Shown here piece by piece: positions 5,843-6,995 of a stretch of 6,995 nt of DNA; within the stretch, counting starts at the first letter, position 1; the number at the start of each line of letters is the position of its first letter. The stretch is from Butyrivibrio sp. (GTDB taxonomy: Bacteria; Bacillota_A; Clostridia; Lachnospirales; Lachnospiraceae). The position numbers and the translations under genes are program-made. The stretch is taken from contig NZ_JAILQF010000055.1 in NCBI RefSeq assembly GCF_024699075.1, positions 1-6,995 on the forward strand, read 5' to 3'. The notes below the pieces were generated by a model. That model made no database searches. It was given only the letters and a program-made list of their open reading frames with translations, and had not been told where the DNA came from.

Positions 5843-6625
5843 CTACATCCTTCTTACAGTTGCCCTATATGCCCATCCAATAAGATGAATAAAAGACGAG
5901 AAGACATTAAGATGAGCTATCTTTCTGTAAAGTCCCCATATACGTTTTATTGCCACAAGCTTATTGGATGATAATGAATGCGCAGGCCTTCTGTATATTA
6001 TAAGTGGCATGTCAAGGCCTCTTGCTATAACACCTGTTTTTAATATATTCCACCAGGTTGCAGTATCTTCGCTCTCTATCTGAGGCATATATAACAGTTT
6101 CTTATCAAGGTATCTTGTATCAAATAAGGTCGTGGAAGTAAATATGACAGTCCTTGAAAGAGCGTGCTTATAATCAAGCTTGTCAGGTACATGCACTATT
6201 TTTCCTGTAGGATTTGCATTTTCATCACCAAATTCATAAGACATAAAGACAAAAGAAGCGCCTTCTTTTTCCATAAACTCAAGCTCTTTTTCAAGCTTTT
6301 GAGGAAGCCATACATCATCTGCATCAAGAAAGGCTATGTATCTTCCCGTAGCATTATCAAGTCCTGTATTTCTCGCAGCAGCAGCCTTTTCATTCTTATC
6401 CTTAAGAACAAGCACAAAATGCTCCTGACTTAAAGAACTGCTTTCTATAGCACCTGTTATCGTCTCAATGCTGTTATCTGTTGACGCATCATCAACAAGT
6501 ATAAGTTCCCAATTGGTGTAGGTCTGTTCTTCCACCATTCTTATGGTATCTGCAATATAGTCGCTTGCGTTATGAACAGGAACTATAATACTTACTCTTT
6601 TATCAACCTGCTGTCTGTTATCCAT
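5843..6625 (-). CDS. Family 2 glycosyltransferase, TuaG-like
   Basis: This 260-aa protein is a complete GT-A fold, family 2 glycosyltransferase. It shows the nucleotide-binding start VSIIVPVHNASDYI (11-24), LILVDDASTDNS (41-52), AAAARNTGLD (81-90), the metal-binding DADD (101-104, within FLDADDVW), a catalytic-base type motif ESEDTATWW (184-192) and YRRPAHSLSSNK (211-222). The C-terminal Ser-Ser-Asn-Lys and Trp-Gly-Leu-Tyr-Arg region resembles TuaG-type enzymes that build cell-wall or surface polysaccharides. Donor and acceptor cannot be read from the sequence. No membrane anchor is evident; a mildly hydrophobic, basic C-terminal tail (IHLIGWAYRATVRRM) could touch the membrane. I chose ATG 6623-6625 because GGGAG (6634-6638) lies 8 nt upstream. 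A GTG at 6638-6640 adds five residues but overlaps that binding site and has none of its own. It is the first gene of the predicted operon, and its stop lies 4 nt before pth. Surface-sugar enzymes are not usual partners of pth-mfd. Confidence 0.93.
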   Translation of the reverse strand: MDNRQQVDKRVSIIVPVHNASDYIADTIRMVEEQTYTNWELILVDDASTDNSIETITGAIESSSLSQEHFVLVLKDKNEKAAAARNTGLDNATGRYIAFLDADDVWLPQKLEKELEFMEKEGASFVFMSYEFGDENANPTGKIVHVPDKLDYKHALSRTVIFTSTTLFDTRYLDKKLLYMPQIESEDTATWWNILKTGVIARGLDMPLIIYRRPAHSLSSNKLVAIKRIWGLYRKIAHLNVFSSFIHLIGWAYRATVRRM

Positions 6626-6648
6626 CTTAAATTCTCCCACAACTAAGG

Positions 6649-6671
6649 CCCCATTACCGTCGGTAATGGGG
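6649..6671 (-). promoter_or_regulatory. Stem-loop in the 5' leader of the glycosyltransferase operon
   Basis: CCCCATTACCG (6649-6659) and CGGTAATGGGG (6661-6671) are perfect 11-bp arms around a single central base. As RNA on the minus strand this gives a 10-bp stem closed by a GAC triloop. It lies downstream of the predicted promoter (6690-6718) and 10 nt upstream of the glycosyltransferase ribosome binding site. No T run follows on the minus strand (CCTTAGTTGT). It would therefore be a poor intrinsic terminator, and an efficient one would block the operon's own promoter. A 5' stabilising hairpin or a DNA operator fits better. It may also trim 3' ends of the upstream gene's transcript. Confidence 0.6.
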
Positions 6672-6683
6672 TATTAAAAATCT

Positions 6684-6696
6684 CTATACAGTATAG
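6684..6696. promoter_or_regulatory. Palindrome overlapping the -10 element, possible operator
   Basis: CTATAC and GTATAG form a perfect 6-bp inverted repeat around one central base (6690). It covers the whole -10 hexamer (6690-6695) and the likely transcription start. A protein bound here would occlude RNA polymerase. Since TATACT itself supplies most of one arm, chance symmetry is quite possible. I do not recognise it as the site of a known regulator. Confidence 0.3.
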
Positions 6697-6718
6697 CAAC
6701 TTAAATGCATCTTTTCAA
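6690..6718 (-). promoter_or_regulatory. Extended -10 housekeeping-sigma promoter for the glycosyltransferase-pth-mfd operon
   Basis: On the minus strand TTGAAA (6713-6718) is followed after exactly 17 nt by TATACT (6690-6695), with TGC just upstream (6696-6698) forming an extended -10. This is close to the SigA/sigma-70 consensus. Transcription should start near 6682-6684, giving a leader of about 58 nt that contains the stem-loop at 6649-6671. The promoter lies wholly in the gap after the upstream gene's stop, so the operon need not depend on read-through. Confidence 0.75.
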
Positions 6719-6740
6719 AATTAGTACTTTCTCTTTTTCA

Positions 6741-6995
6741 TCATAAGTTAACAGCCGGATCATCTTTAGACTCAAGATAGGACTGATAACTGTTCATACG
6801 GGCAGTAGAACCACTTGGTCTTATGCATGCATATACACGGCTTTCATTTGATGTAGATGCATCTACCATAAGGAAGGTCTTCCATATGAACTTCTCAGGA
6901 TCATCCTTGTCACGAAAACGGAAATTATCAGATACAAATCCAACAGTGCTTGAACGGATCCTGTCCATAATAGTCTTATAATTCATGAACTGTCT
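6741..6995 (-). CDS. C-terminal part of an unidentified protein, 5' end outside window
   Basis: The frame is open to the right edge and ends with TGA at 6741-6743, giving 84 visible residues. An ATG at 6984-6986 exists, but no ribosome binding site precedes it or the next ATG, so this is most likely the tail of a longer gene. The visible part has basic-acidic clusters (FRFRDKDDPEKF), then hydrophobic strands (IWKTFLMVDAS and RVYACIRPSG), then a Ser/Tyr/Asp-rich tail. The strand pattern is reminiscent of the last strands of a PAS-type sensor domain, but that is only an impression. No motif allows a family assignment. It runs in the same direction as the glycosyltransferase operon, with 115 bp between. 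Confidence 0.6.
   Translation of the reverse strand, partial: RQFMNYKTIMDRIRSSTVGFVSDNFRFRDKDDPEKFIWKTFLMVDASTSNESRVYACIRPSGSTARMNSYQSYLESKDDPAVNL

Noticed and set aside
6164..6433. An open frame on the plus strand opposite the glycosyltransferase.
   Set aside because: It overlaps the catalytic domain of a well-supported family 2 glycosyltransferase and encodes low-complexity Lys/Ile/Phe-rich sequence.
6626..6640. GTG start for the glycosyltransferase at 6638-6640.
   Set aside because: It overlaps the GGGAG site that correctly serves the ATG at 6623-6625 and has no binding site of its own.
6649..6671. Reading this stem-loop as an intrinsic terminator of the upstream gene.
   Set aside because: It has no T run on the minus strand and lies downstream of the operon's own promoter, which an efficient terminator would silence.

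Overview
The window looks like a chromosomal segment of a low-to-moderate GC Gram-positive bacterium, most likely a Lachnospiraceae member of the Butyrivibrio/Pseudobutyrivibrio kind. This rests on the AT-leaning codon choice (many AGA, AGG and ATA codons), strong GGAGG-type ribosome binding sites, and the protein sequences themselves. The taxonomic call is inference. I see no mobile element, tRNA, rRNA or CRISPR array.

Layout from left to right. Positions 1-767 hold the N-terminal two-thirds or so of a phosphohexomutase (phosphoglucomutase/phosphomannomutase superfamily) on the minus strand, running off the left edge. A 261-bp divergent intergenic region (768-1028) carries several short dyads, a repeated TACATCCT word and a possible 47-codon hydrophobic reading frame. 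A 142-aa protein of unknown function follows on the plus strand (1029-1457). A 14-bp perfect stem-loop (1492-1524) sits in the gap between this gene and mfd, which converge.

From 6625 down to 1548 the minus strand carries what looks like one operon: a TuaG-like family 2 glycosyltransferase, peptidyl-tRNA hydrolase (pth), and the transcription-repair coupling factor (mfd). The glycosyltransferase stop and the pth start are 4 nt apart, and the pth ribosome binding site lies inside the last glycosyltransferase codons. pth and mfd are separated by 94 nt that can fold into two mutually exclusive hairpins. The pth-mfd pair is an old Firmicutes neighbourhood (in Bacillus spoVC/pth-fin-mfd-spoVT). 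Here fin and spoVT are absent and a cell-surface glycosyltransferase has been placed in front.

The best regulatory signal is a near-consensus extended -10 promoter at 6690-6718, driving the glycosyltransferase-pth-mfd unit. Its -10 element lies inside a perfect 13-bp palindrome, and a 10-bp GC-rich stem-loop should lie about a dozen nucleotides from the transcript's 5' end. The right edge (6741-6995) holds the C-terminal end of a gene I cannot identify.

No clear new multi-gene system is visible; most of the window is housekeeping. The items most worth following are the promoter/palindrome/5' stem-loop arrangement, the N-terminal extension on Pth, the possible small membrane peptide in front of the unknown gene, and the unknown gene itself.
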